A stretch of 64,000 bases of DNA from the NCBI GenBank assembly GCA_024400875.1, contig JAKSMB010000001.1, positions 92,916 through 156,915 of the forward strand, written 5' to 3'. Below the pieces are notes generated by a model that had not been told where the DNA came from, ran no database searches, and was given only the letters and a program-made list of their open reading frames with translations. Below, one piece after another: positions 42,685-54,600 of the stretch. Within the stretch, counting starts at the first letter, position 1. Every line of letters begins with the position of its first letter. A program made the translations under genes and the position numbers. This DNA is from Bacteroidales bacterium (lineage in GTDB: Bacteria; Bacteroidota; Bacteroidia; Bacteroidales; WCHB1-69).

Positions 42685-45600
42685 ATGAAAAAGATGATTA
42701 TGTTATGTTGCCTATTTTTAATGGCAATGATGACGATGCAGGTACATGCCCAGAGTTCGTGTACTTATACCGTGCAGATGCACGATAGCTATGGTGACGG
42801 ATGGAACGGTGCAGCTGCCCTTACCGTTTTGCAAGGCAGTCAGCAGGTACAGAGTTTCACTATGCCGAATGGTGCCAACCGCACGGCCACGTTTGATGTT
42901 TTGGATGGACAAACCTACAAGTTGCAATGGACGAAAGGTAGTTATGATGATGAAATCTCTTTTGAAGTCTTGGATGCAATGGGTTCTATCGTGTATTCCA
43001 CGACGAATGCCAGCGTATTAGGTTCGAGTATTTATGAAGGTCAGACTATCATATTCTCTACCTTCACGGCAAATTGTTCGGGATGTTTCCCAAGAACGGT
43101 GACCTTGGCAGATGTGGACAATCAATCTGCTACAATTAACTGGCCGTCAGCGCCTTCCAACGAGTATCACGTAGGCATTGCAATGGCTAATGCCGTTCCC
43201 GACACGGCAAATCCAATGTTGGTGTCAGATACGTTCTATACGTTTATCAACCTGAATGCTTCTACGGAATATACCGCTTATCTCCGTGTGGTATGCGATG
43301 TTGCTACGAATAGTTACAGCCCGTGGAAAACGGTGAACTTTAACACGTTAGGCGACATTGCACAATTACCATACGTGTGCGATTTTGAAGATGCTACAGA
43401 AAATGCGCAATGGACATTTGTTAATGGTACGAACACTAATGCTTGGTACATTGGCAATGCTGTAAATAATGGCGGCAATGCTTCGCTTTATATCTCCGAT
43501 GATGGCGGTGTTACCAACCATTATAATCCGGATGAATATGTAGAAAATGCTGTTTGGGCATATCGTGACATCAACTTTGGACAGGATGCTGCCGAGTACA
43601 TACTCTCTTTTGATTTCTTAGGTATGGCAGAGTTTGGTTATGACTATGTTAAGGTATTTGTGGGATCGCCACGTGAGCCTAACGGCAACAACACGCCTGC
43701 CGAGGCAACTCTGTTGGCTACGTTGTTCAATGAAAGTGCGTGGGGAACGCATACATACACCATCAATGGTTCTCATACAGGTGTTCAACGTCTCTATTTC
43801 TTATGGTACAACGACCACATCTCTGGCGAACAACCACCAGCAGCCATCGATAATATCTCCATCGAAGGCGTCAATTGTGGTGCTCCATACGAGTTGGCCA
43901 TCGACACTACGACATCCAGTAGCATCACCTTCCACTTTACGCCAGCTTCCTCTGACAATAATTCTTGGGAGGCCGCTATCGCTTTGGCTGGACAGAGTTT
44001 TAGCGACGCACAGGTGGTGTCTTTGTCTTCTACCTCTTACACGTTTACCGGACTGAGCAGCAGTTCTTGTTATAGAATACGTGTAAGAACCAATTGTGAA
44101 GAAGATGAATATAGCACTTGGTCCAACTCTATTGAAGGTAGAACAGATTGCGGCGTAGTGACTGCCCTTCCTTTCAGCGAAAACTTTAATACGAATTTTG
44201 GTAGAAATGATACGAACTTTATGCCTTGTTGGAATCGTATCAACAATTATGATGAAATCGAAAGACCATACATTTCTGAGGGAAGTCTCTATTTTTATGC
44301 GGGTCCGGGCTCCCATAATATCGCAGTTACTCCGGAGTTTGCTCCTTCTATCAATGTTAGAAATTTAGTGGCAACATTCAATTACAAAGGATATTATGTA
44401 TCCGACCAATTGATTGTGGGTGTGATGAGCGATCCAACGGATACGACTTCTTTTGTACCGGTTGACACGGTAGCGGTGGATATTTCCAACCCCGAACAAT
44501 TTGTGCAGAAGATTGTTTATTTCAACAATTATACCGGCAATGGCCACTATGTTGCCTTCAAGAACAAATATACCATTCGTGGTACAAGCAGTTATATAGA
44601 CAACTTGGTTATCAACCAGATGGGAACGTGTGCGCGACCAACGAACGTGGTGGTAAATGGCATCACGGATACCACCGTTAATGTTGACTGGACAACCTAC
44701 AGTGACGAGTCAAGTTGGAATGTGCTGGTTGTTCCTGCTGGTGCTTCTATGGATACAGGCACTGTTAAGTTGGCAGATGCTCATCCTTTCGTATTTGGCG
44801 GTTTGGAAGCCAACACGGCATACGATGTATATGTGCAAGCTGATTGTGGCGACGGCGATTTGAGTGAATGGTCGTTGAGTACCACTTTCAGAACGGCTTG
44901 TGAAGCTTTGACCATCTTCCCATACGTAGAAGATTTTGAAAGCTATCAGGCACATGAAAGACCAGACTGCTGGTCGTTCCCTATCCCATACGGTGAAAAT
45001 CCGGTAGTGATGGGCACAGAAGCCTACTCTGGAACCAAGAGTTTGAGAATGGGTGCTACCAATAATACGTTTACAACGGCTGTAACGCCTTGCATTGGCG
45101 AGGATCTGCATCAAATGAAGTTGAAGTTTAAAATGAAACTCGAATCATTAGGCGAATCTGGTGCTATTGAGGTGGGTGTAATGAGTGATCCGAACATAAT
45201 AAGCACTTTCGAATTCGTTCGTTCTGTTCAACCTACTTCCACCGATTGGACGGAGTATGTCATTAACTTGAATACGACAACGCTTTCTGGTCCGAACCGT
45301 TATGTGGCTTTCCGTCAGTATTCTGTTTATACGAATGCTTATATATATATAGATGATGTAGAACTTACATTGCTTTCAGGTTGTGGTATGCCGGAGAATT
45401 TGTCGGTTTCTAATCTCACCAACTCTTCGGTAGAAATTACTTGGACGGACGAAGGCGAAAATCAATGGGAAACCTATTTCTTCTCGGATGACGAAACTCC
45501 TGATTTCATACAGACCGATGTGATAAGTACAAACAGCTATGGTCTTAGTGACTTGTCTGCCAATACGCTTTATCATTTTTATGTTCGCACGGTATGTTCT

Positions 45601-48207
45601 AATGGCGAGGGTTATGGCGATTGGGCACACATTGACTTTATGACCTTGGATACATATCCTGCTTCTACGCCTTATTTCTGCGACTTCTCAGAAGCAGATG
45701 AAAATGCAGAATGGAGAATGGTTACAGGATTTGGTCCTAATCAATGGTATATCGGTCAACCTACCGGTATGACAGACTCCGTATTGTTTATTTCTGCTGA
45801 TGGTGTAAGCTCTGATTATAACATCAATAGCGCATCTACAGCTTGGGCATATCGAAATATCACCTTTGGTGCTGGTGCTGAATTCGAACTCAGCTTCAAG
45901 TGGAAAGGTGTGGGTGAATATCAATTAGACTTTATGAAGGTATATGTTGGTGATCCGACACTGCCGTTCAATGGTGAAATGTCGGTGCCAACGGGTGCTA
46001 CACAGGTAGGCGAGTTCTTCCACGATGCTTCCACTTGGCAACGTTTCACACACGTGTTTGATGACAGCTACTCCGGTACTACCAAACGTATCTTCTTTAT
46101 GTGGCACAATGACTTCGCTTATGGTGATAACCCAGCGATGATGATCGATTCTATTCAGATTATGGTTTCTGAATGTGGCAAGCCAACCAACTTGACAGCC
46201 GACAATATTACGGCAACACAGGCTGTAATCAACTTTACGCCAGCCGCTTCTTCTGGAGTACAATGGCAATATGTAGTATGTCCGGCAGGTGGTAGTCCTT
46301 ATGCACAAGCCCCTGTGGAAGTAAACAACACCTCTATCACGCTTAGTGGTTTAACACCAGCTACCTCGTACGACGTTTACGTAAGAACCGTATGTTTGGA
46401 TGGTGGTTACTCCTCTTGGTCCAACAAGGTGACATTCCTCACAGAATGTGTGATGGTAGATGTATTGCCATATACGGAGACGTTTGATACATATAGCACA
46501 AGCTATCCTACTTGCTGGAGCCGTTTGAGCACGTGCGAAAGTGGCACCTTCCCGTTGTTGTCCTCTATCAACTTCAGTGCGCCAAGCTCCTTATACTTTG
46601 TAGCAGATAGTGCCACGGTTACTATCGCAGCAACTCCAGAATTTGGTGCTTCCATCCAGATGAATACCTTGCAGGTAGAATTCAAATATAAGAGCGCAAG
46701 TGCTGCCAACAAGATGGTGGTAGGCGTGATGACCGACCCTGCTGACGCCAACACCTTCGTGGCTATTGACACAGTGACGGCATCCAATAATGCTTGGACA
46801 AACGCTGTTGTTTATCTCTCTGCATACACCGGAGCAGGTAAGTATATCGCCTTCAAGATGGGCAGCGATGTCACCAACTTTGGTTACATCGACAATGTGG
46901 TTGTTTCGGAAGCTCCTGACTGTTTGCCTGTGTCCAATGTATCCGCCGCAAATGTAACGTCCAATAGTGCAACGATCACTTGGACGGCAGCGGGCACGGC
47001 ATCTTCATGGACAGTGGAATATGGTCCTGCAGGATTCACCCCTGGTCAAGGCACGTCCGTGGTAGCAAACAGCACCAACAGTACCATCAACGGCTTGACC
47101 CCGGCAACGACCTACGACGTATATGTTAAGTCAATGTGTAGCGCTACCAGCGAAAGCCCATGGTCATACGTTTATACCTTCACGACCGAATGTGAGGCAT
47201 ACACGTTGCCATTTAGCGAAAACTTTGATGCTTTGACAGAGGGCGTTCCAACGTGCTGGAGCAATGAAGAAGGATCAACGGCCAACGAGGGTTACCGCTG
47301 GAACCATTATGCCGAAGGTTATAGCGGAGCAGGTATGCGATTCAACTCCTATTACAATCCTACCAATGCTACCAACTTGTTGACTACTCCGGTAATCACC
47401 CTTCCTGCCAATGCGCATCCATTTATGACCTTCTGGTGCAAAAACCCGACGGGTGGCGAGTTCAACGTGTTGATTTCTACTGATAATGGTGAAACTTTCA
47501 ATACAACGGTGCTAACTGGTTTAACCGGCTTGACAAACTGGGAAGAGAGAATGGTGAACTTGACCAACTTTGCGGGTCAGGATGTGATCATCGCCTTCTC
47601 TGGTAAGAGCAACTATGGCAGTGGTGATGCTTATCTGTACTTGGATGAGGTTTCCATTTTCGACAGTATTATGCCTGTACCGCCATGCGACGCACCAACG
47701 AACCTGACTGCAACGGGCATGACCGTGAACAGCGCAGTTCTGAACTGGAACCAGTCAGACGCAAGTGTAAACGCATGGGTTGTAAGCTACAAGAAGAGCT
47801 CCGACAACACGTGGACGAACGTGAACGTGAGCAGCAAGCCATACACGTTGAACGGATTGGAATACAACACCGAATACAACGTGAAGGTGGCAGCCAGCTG
47901 CGACGGCACGATCAGCGACTACAGTTCCGTGGTAACGTTCAAGACCGCCGGCGACGGCGTAAGCGACTACGACATGAACAGCGTGAACGTATATCCTAAC
48001 CCAACCTCTGGTCAACTGACGATTGACAATTCAGAAATGATGATTAACAGAGTAGAGGTATACGATGTATACGGCAAGTTGCTGAACGTGGTAGAAGTGA
48101 ACGACGTACAGACGACGATGAACGTAACCAACTATGCAGCCGGCACGTATTTCGTAAGAATCTACACCGAAGGCGGTATGATAACGAAGAGAATCGTTAA
48201 ACGATAA
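42685..48207 (+). CDS. Giant secreted multidomain protein 1 (FN3 / choice-of-anchor-J array, T9SS cargo)
   Basis: An 1840-residue protein with a signal peptide (MKKMIMLCCLFLMAMMTM to VHAQ). Residues 25-130 form a small domain with DSYGDGWNG. Then come FN3-like modules, each opening with Cys and two or three residues (about 134, 398, 650, 900, 1164, 1413 and 1668), alternating with choice-of-anchor-J/cleaved-adhesin-type modules (about 226, 490, 739, 994, 1255 and 1503) marked by PF-x-E-x-F and a following CW. The last 79 residues are a T9SS sorting domain (VNVYPNPTSGQ ... ITKRIVKR). Probably a surface or released adhesin, or a sugar- or protein-binding protein; no catalytic motif was seen. 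No promoter is visible in the 27-base gap after mutS2. Confidence 0.85.
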   Translation: MKKMIMLCCLFLMAMMTMQVHAQSSCTYTVQMHDSYGDGWNGAAALTVLQGSQQVQSFTMPNGANRTATFDVLDGQTYKLQWTKGSYDDEISFEVLDAMGSIVYSTTNASVLGSSIYEGQTIIFSTFTANCSGCFPRTVTLADVDNQSATINWPSAPSNEYHVGIAMANAVPDTANPMLVSDTFYTFINLNASTEYTAYLRVVCDVATNSYSPWKTVNFNTLGDIAQLPYVCDFEDATENAQWTFVNGTNTNAWYIGNAVNNGGNASLYISDDGGVTNHYNPDEYVENAVWAYRDINFGQDAAEYILSFDFLGMAEFGYDYVKVFVGSPREPNGNNTPAEATLLATLFNESAWGTHTYTINGSHTGVQRLYFLWYNDHISGEQPPAAIDNISIEGVNCGAPYELAIDTTTSSSITFHFTPASSDNNSWEAAIALAGQSFSDAQVVSLSSTSYTFTGLSSSSCYRIRVRTNCEEDEYSTWSNSIEGRTDCGVVTALPFSENFNTNFGRNDTNFMPCWNRINNYDEIERPYISEGSLYFYAGPGSHNIAVTPEFAPSINVRNLVATFNYKGYYVSDQLIVGVMSDPTDTTSFVPVDTVAVDISNPEQFVQKIVYFNNYTGNGHYVAFKNKYTIRGTSSYIDNLVINQMGTCARPTNVVVNGITDTTVNVDWTTYSDESSWNVLVVPAGASMDTGTVKLADAHPFVFGGLEANTAYDVYVQADCGDGDLSEWSLSTTFRTACEALTIFPYVEDFESYQAHERPDCWSFPIPYGENPVVMGTEAYSGTKSLRMGATNNTFTTAVTPCIGEDLHQMKLKFKMKLESLGESGAIEVGVMSDPNIISTFEFVRSVQPTSTDWTEYVINLNTTTLSGPNRYVAFRQYSVYTNAYIYIDDVELTLLSGCGMPENLSVSNLTNSSVEITWTDEGENQWETYFFSDDETPDFIQTDVISTNSYGLSDLSANTLYHFYVRTVCSNGEGYGDWAHIDFMTLDTYPASTPYFCDFSEADENAEWRMVTGFGPNQWYIGQPTGMTDSVLFISADGVSSDYNINSASTAWAYRNITFGAGAEFELSFKWKGVGEYQLDFMKVYVGDPTLPFNGEMSVPTGATQVGEFFHDASTWQRFTHVFDDSYSGTTKRIFFMWHNDFAYGDNPAMMIDSIQIMVSECGKPTNLTADNITATQAVINFTPAASSGVQWQYVVCPAGGSPYAQAPVEVNNTSITLSGLTPATSYDVYVRTVCLDGGYSSWSNKVTFLTECVMVDVLPYTETFDTYSTSYPTCWSRLSTCESGTFPLLSSINFSAPSSLYFVADSATVTIAATPEFGASIQMNTLQVEFKYKSASAANKMVVGVMTDPADANTFVAIDTVTASNNAWTNAVVYLSAYTGAGKYIAFKMGSDVTNFGYIDNVVVSEAPDCLPVSNVSAANVTSNSATITWTAAGTASSWTVEYGPAGFTPGQGTSVVANSTNSTINGLTPATTYDVYVKSMCSATSESPWSYVYTFTTECEAYTLPFSENFDALTEGVPTCWSNEEGSTANEGYRWNHYAEGYSGAGMRFNSYYNPTNATNLLTTPVITLPANAHPFMTFWCKNPTGGEFNVLISTDNGETFNTTVLTGLTGLTNWEERMVNLTNFAGQDVIIAFSGKSNYGSGDAYLYLDEVSIFDSIMPVPPCDAPTNLTATGMTVNSAVLNWNQSDASVNAWVVSYKKSSDNTWTNVNVSSKPYTLNGLEYNTEYNVKVAASCDGTISDYSSVVTFKTAGDGVSDYDMNSVNVYPNPTSGQLTIDNSEMMINRVEVYDVYGKLLNVVEVNDVQTTMNVTNYAAGTYFVRIYTEGGMITKRIVKR

Positions 48208-48225
48208 TCCTACGCACACACTGTA

Positions 48226-48247
48226 GAGACGCGGTTCACCGCGTCTC
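48226..48247. repeat. Short REP-like palindrome
   Basis: A 9-bp perfect stem (GAGACGCGG / CCGCGTCTC) around TTCA, without a following T-run, between the stop of the first giant gene and its terminator. Palindromes of this form are dispersed in many bacterial genomes. Confidence 0.6.
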
Positions 48248-48270
48248 TTACCGCGCCTATATCAAATAAT

Positions 48271-48306
48271 AAAGGACGTTCCTGGCAACAGGGGCGTCCT
48301 TTTTTT
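48271..48306 (+). terminator. Terminator with GCAA tetraloop (copy 1)
   Basis: A 14-bp stem, 48271-48284 with 48289-48302 (two T-G pairs), capped by a GCAA tetraloop and followed by a T-run. The same stem-loop recurs at 57575-57606. Confidence 0.9.
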
Positions 48307-48308
48307 AT

Positions 48309-48541
48309 AGGGTGAAAGGACGAAAGGATGAAAGGGGCGGGGGATTCTGCGGCGTTTGCTGCGCAAACTTGCGGAATGGGGGTACGTGTTTTGGGAAAAG
48401 GATGGGCGGCGGCAGAAGGTTTTGTCATCTTGCACACTCGTACCGCCGCCGCCCATTAGCTTCTATTCTGCGGGGTGTCGCCCCATTCCGCAAGCGTAGC
48501 GTGTGGAATCTCCTGATTATAGGATGAAAGGGTGAAAGGGG
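48309..48541. repeat. GC-rich nested palindromic element
   Basis: A strikingly GC-rich block in an AT-rich spacer. Nested inverted repeats: 48368-48381 with 48481-48494 (14 bp), GGTACG at 48381-48386 with CGTACC at 48439-48444, and ATGGGCGGCGGC at 48402-48413 with its complement at 48445-48456. Outside these, GGATGAAAGG-type direct repeats flank it at about 48309-48337 and 48519-48541. Could be a MITE-like repeat, a REP/BIME-type element or a structured RNA. Short ORFs across it look spurious. Confidence 0.6.
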
Positions 48542-48591
48542 GAGGAAAACAAGTAAAAATTTTTTTTATACGCAGTAAAATGTTTTTTTGT

Positions 48592-48599
48592 TATATTTG
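48592..48599 (+). promoter_or_regulatory. -7 element of giant gene 2
   Basis: TATATTTG followed by CGACTTG; the surrounding sequence aligns with the promoter of giant gene 3 at 57700. The leader to the ATG is about 58 nt. Confidence 0.6.
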
Positions 48600-48662
48600 C
48601 GACTTGATTTTTATTGGGCAATAATACTTAAAAAATTATAAATATTAACAAAATTAATTATT

Positions 48663-51600
48663 ATGAAAAAAGTTTTAACTTTTCTTCTTGCTCTGATGCT
48701 GAGTGTGACCACACTACAGTTGTCGGCGCAGATGTTGGGGGATTATGCATTCTCCACCGGCACGGATGCCACAAAATGGATTCCGTTGTCCACCACCACC
48801 TCTCTGATAGCAGCAGGGGCTGGTGACTATGGTGTATCAACCGTTGAAGATATTGGATTTACATTCAATTTTGCGGGAACACCGTACACTCAATTTTCCG
48901 TAAATGCGGATGGTAACCTTAAGTTTGATTCAGTTGTAACGGGTACAAATAGCTACTCTATTCCATTCTCAGCTAGTTATGCTAACGCAAACAATCCGAA
49001 AATCAACGCTTTTGGTTGTGACGGTTATTTGAATACAACGGGTTATGTTTACCACGAAGTGGTAGGCACCGCACCTAACCGTATTTGCGTTATTGAATTC
49101 TCTACTTCTACTTACACTTCTGATACAAGAACTACTGACTACATTTGGCAGGTTCAATTGTTTGAAGGTACTAATGACATTCAAATTGTTTACCCTTCTA
49201 CCACTCCAGCATTAGCACCTGCAGTGGCTCGTCAACCGGGTATGTGTGTTGACGCTTCCGACATTGTGTTGATCAATTCTAATCACACGGTTACTTGCTT
49301 GGATGCAGGTAGTGCAACCAATAATGTTCCAATTAGTACATGGCCTGACGCTGATCGTTATTACATGTTCAGCATTCCTACAGACCTTTGTATTCGCCCA
49401 GGTAACTTGGCCATCAGCGAAATCTTACAAGAAGAGGCTCTTTTCACTTGGTCTGCAGGTGGCTCAGAAAGCAGCTGGGATGTTTACATTACCGATCAAA
49501 CGGCTGCTCCCGATGAGAATACGGTACCTACCGCATCCGTTACGGATACTTTTTATAACATCTACAACTTGACAGCAGCTACTAAATATTATGTATATGT
49601 TCGTGCAAATTGTGGTGGTAGCTATAGCGGATGGAGATCTGTCAATTTCATGACAGCTTGTCCAGATTATGCTGCTATTCCTTACGAAGAAACTTTTGAC
49701 AATTATGGTACAGGTACAGCTTCAACCAGTTTCCCACAATGTTGGAATCGTTTGACCAATTATACTACGCAATATCCTTACATCAGTTCTTCTTCTGCAT
49801 ACTCTGCTCCTGGTAATCTTTATTTTTACAGTACCAGTTCATACTATTCCATGGCCATTGCGCCGGAAATCGATACGGTAAACTATCCTATCAACACATT
49901 GACGGTTAACTTCCTGATTAGAAAGACTAGCTCCACTACGTCATACGGTGCTATTCAAATTGGTGTGATGACTGATCCTACGGATGCCAGCACCTTTACT
50001 CCGGTTGCTACATACACGGGCAGTGAACTTACACAAACCAATCAATGGTATGAAATCGAAGTTGCTTTGAGCAACTATACCGGTTATGGTTCTTACATTG
50101 CACTTCGCAAACCGATGGATGCCTCTACAGGTACTTATACATACATTGACAATTTCAGAATTTATCCATCTCCAACTTGTTTGAAACCGGTGAACGTAGC
50201 TGTTAGCAATGTTACCGACAACTCAGCAGAGTTGGCATGGGTAAGCCGCAGCAACGAAAGCGAGTGGCAGGTTGTGGTAGTTCCTCACGGTGAGGAAATA
50301 TCAACGGGTACACCTGAAAATGTGTACGACATGCCATACACTTTAACAAATCTTACCGACAATACGCAATATGACGTATATGTAAAGGCTATCTGTGGTG
50401 GTGGTGACGAAAGTGAATGGTCAAACATGAAAACCTTCACTACAAGATGTTTGCCAACCAACGTAATTCCTTTTGAAGAAGATTTCTCTACCTACGGAAC
50501 AGGTTCTACAGCATTCCCTAACTGCTGGACTCGTCACCGCGAAGGTACTACTACCGAATATCCGTATGTAAGCACAAGCTACGGTGCGGGTTCACTCTAT
50601 TTCTACAGCTCTTCTACAGTATATAGCTATGCTGCTTCACAGGCATTGGATCTCACCGGCGAGAATCCAGGTTCTTTGGTTTTCTCATGGGATGCTTACT
50701 CAAGCACTACTTCATACGGTAGAATCGATGTTGGCTACATGACGGATCCTGACGATATCAGCACATTCGTACGCCTGAAATCCATTTACTCCAACAATTT
50801 GCAACCTGTAAGCAACTGGTACAACTTCAGTGTTGTTCTTCCAGAAGATGCATATCAACATCAAAATATCTACTTGGCATTCTATGCTCCATCTCGTGAG
50901 TCCAACTATGTATATATAGATAATGTAAAAGTTGATTATACTCCAACTTGTTCAAATCCTACCAACCTCACGGTTACCAATGTTGCAGGTTCTTCTGCTT
51001 TGGTATCTTGGACGGAAGGTCAATTTGGCACACCAGACTACAATGTAGAATACAGCGAGGCTGGTCAAGACAACTGGACTTCCGTTACCGTTTCAGGTGA
51101 AACCAGCGTTATGTTGACAGGTTTGTCAGAACTGACAGCATACGATGTACGTGTATCTGTGGATTGTCCTGATGTTACCGAACCATCTTATATTACGAAT
51201 TCTTTCGTCACTCTATGTAATGCTGGTGGTGCTGTTAACTTCGAAGGTGGTACAGCCACAAGCTACTATGTTCCATTGAATAACTATTTCAATTATACTT
51301 ATACTCAACAGATTTTCTTGGCATCCGAAATGGGTGGTGCTACAACGATTAACAGTGTAGCATTTGATTATGCGTATGCTACGGCATCTTCATCCAAGTC
51401 GAATGTTGACATCTATTTGAAACATACTAATAAGAGTTCCTTCTCTTCTACTACCGATTATGAACCAATCACCGGCGCACAATTGGTATATAGTGGCAAC
51501 TTGAACTGTCAACAAGGTTGGAACACCTTTACATTCACAACGCCATTCCAATACAATGGTGTTGATAACTTGATGTTGATTGTTGATGATAACTCCGGTA

Positions 51601-54600
51601 GTTATAATGGTTCTTCGTATGTCTTCCATGTAGAGGCTCAATCAGCAAGTAGATCCTTGTATTATTATAGTGACAGTGCCAATCCAGATCCTAGTGACCC
51701 AACGGCTGCAGGTGCAAATTCAGCTGTTAATGCAAACAGAAGCAATGTTCGCTTCGGCGGTAATTGCGACAGCTTGGCAACCTGTATTGCTCCAAACGTA
51801 TATGTAACGAATGTAGATGACGAAAACATTACCATCGACTGGGTTGCTGGTGCTGGCGAAAGCGCTTGGGAATTGGAATACAAACTCGATTCTGAAAGCA
51901 CCTGGACAAGCGAAGGTATTGTTACCACTGCTCCTTATACCATCACAGGTTTAACGTCTAACGCTGCTTACACGATTCGTATGCGTTCTGATTGTGGTGG
52001 TGAATACAGCAGCTGGAAGGGTGTTAGCGCAAACACAACCTGTTCAGATGTAAATGTTCCATTTATGGAGAACTTTGAAGGTACTACCGCTGCTACGGGT
52101 GCTATGGTTCCATGTTGGACAAGAAAAACCAACTACTCAACGGCATACCCTTATTTGTCAACCACACAACATGTATCGGGTTCTAATGCTGTTTACTTCT
52201 ATGGTTCTACTACGGCTTATTCTTACATCGCATCTCCTCGTTTTGCTGAAGATGTAATCATGGATAGTCTCCAAATTCAATTCCAGGCTTATAGAACATC
52301 TTCAAACTATATGATTGAAGTAGGTATCATGACCGATCCTAACGACGTCAACACGTTTGATGTTATCGGTTCCTTCTCGCCATCTGCTCAATCTACTTGG
52401 GAACTGGCTGAATTCAGAACCTCTGGTTACATGGGCAATGGTCGTTATGTTGCTTTGAGAATTCCACAATGGTTCAGCAGTAATATGTATGTTGATGATA
52501 TCAACATTGACTACATTCCAAACTGTTTGCACGTTGATAATGTTCATGTTGTAGGTAGCACTATCGAAACCGACGCTGCCGACATCACTTGGACACCAGG
52601 TGGCGATGAGTCAGAATGGGAAGTTGTTTACGGTGAAGCAGGTACTATTACCGACCTTAACAACGAAAGCACGGTAACGGTTTACGAAAACACCATCTCA
52701 CTTACCGACCTTACTCCTAACACACAATATGAAGTATTTGTAAAAGCAAACTGTTCCAATGGTGAAGGCAGTGGTTGGATGAGCACAACATTCCGTACCG
52801 CTTGTACGGCTATCGACCAATTGCCATACGTTGAAAACTTCGACAATTATGGAACAGGTGAATCTGCATATCCAAACTGTTGGGAAAAGATCAACACCTA
52901 CTCTTCTAACAGACCATACATTACCACGACCAACTACAGCGCTCCGGGTTCTATGTACTTCTATGCGGGTACATCCGGTACATACAACATTGCTATCATG
53001 CCGTTGTTCGACGCTTCTATTGATGTCAATACCTTGCAAGCAACGTTCATGTACAAAGCATCCAACTCTACCGATAGATTGATTGTAGGTGTAATGACCG
53101 ATCCTACGGATGCTGCTACCTTTGTTCCAGTATCTACTATTGCACCTGAAAGCACGGCAAGCACTTGGGCTGAAAGAACCGTTGACTTTACAAGCTATAC
53201 AGGTACAGGTCGTTATATCGCATTCAAAAATGCTTATACTACTACAAGTTCTTATGCATACTTGGACAATCTGGTTATTGACCACGCTCCAAGTTGTGAT
53301 GCTCCAACGAACTTTACGCTTACCAATGTAAGTGCTACGGAAGCAGAATTCACATGGGCTGACGCCGCAAGCGAAAGCAGCTGGCAAGTATATGTATTCC
53401 CTACCGGAGGTGATCAAGATATGGATCAAGCGGTTACAGTTTACAACAATACATATACACTCTCTGGCCTTACAGCTAATACGGCTTACACCGCTATGTT
53501 GAGAACAGAATGTTCCAATGGTGAGGGTTATAGCAACTGGGTAGTATTATCATTCCGTACCGCTTGTACAGCTATCGACCAATTGCCATACGTTGAAAAC
53601 TTCGACAATTATGGAACAGGTGAATCTGCATATCCTAACTGCTGGTCAAAGCTCAACACCTATTCTTCCGACAGACCTTATATCAACACTACCAACTACA
53701 GTGCACCGGGTTCCATGTATTTCTATGCTGGTACTGCAGGTACTTATAATGTAGCCATTACTCCTGTTTTTGCTGAGTCTATTCAAGTCAATACTCTTCA
53801 AGCAAAATTCAGATACAAGGCAACAAATGCAAGCGACAGATTGATTGTAGGTGTTATGAGCAATCCTAACGATATCAACACCTTTGTTGCTGTTGAAACA
53901 GTAGCTCCTGACGCAACCGTATCACAATGGGTTGAACGTACCGTTGAATTTACCAACTACAATGGTACAGGCAAATATATTGCATTCAAGAATGAATATA
54001 CTACAACGACAGCTTATGGCTATTTGGATAATCTTGAAATTGACTTAGCTCCTGAATGTTCTACTCCAAGTCTGGAAGTTTTGAGTTTGGGAACTTCTTC
54101 TGCCGAAATCGGTTGGGATGACGACATGTCAACTTCATGGCAATTCTACGTATGTGCAGCAAATGAAACTCCAGATTATTCTCAAGCTGAAACTGTTACT
54201 TCAACGAACTACATGTTGTCAGATCTGGCAGGCAACACCATGTACAATGTATATGTTAGAGCTATCTGTCCAACCTCCGGTTATAGTAACTGGGCACACG
54301 TCTCATTTGCAACACTTGCTGGTGAACCTGCACAAACACCTTACTTCACCGATTGGAGTGATAGTGACGAAAATGCTGAATGGACACTCGTAAATGGTAC
54401 TGAAACCAACAAATGGTACGTTGGCATTCCTACAGGTGAAACAGATTCTGTACTCTTCGTATCTGAAAATGGTACAGCCAACACTTATGCTAACACCGCT
54501 TCTGCTGTTTGGGCATACCGCGATATCCAATTCGGCGATGGTGCTGAATTTACATTGAATGTTAAGTGGAAAGGTCATGGTGAATCTTCCTACGACTATT

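Noticed and set aside
48312-48527. Short ORF across the GC-rich palindromic element
   Set aside because: Low-complexity Gly/Arg/Cys translation created by inverted repeats; no promoter; no recognisable domain.
52698-53429. 243-codon minus-strand ORF within giant gene 2
   Set aside because: Fully inside a clear coding gene, Cys/Ile/Ser-rich and repetitive, as expected for a shadow of FN3 codons.
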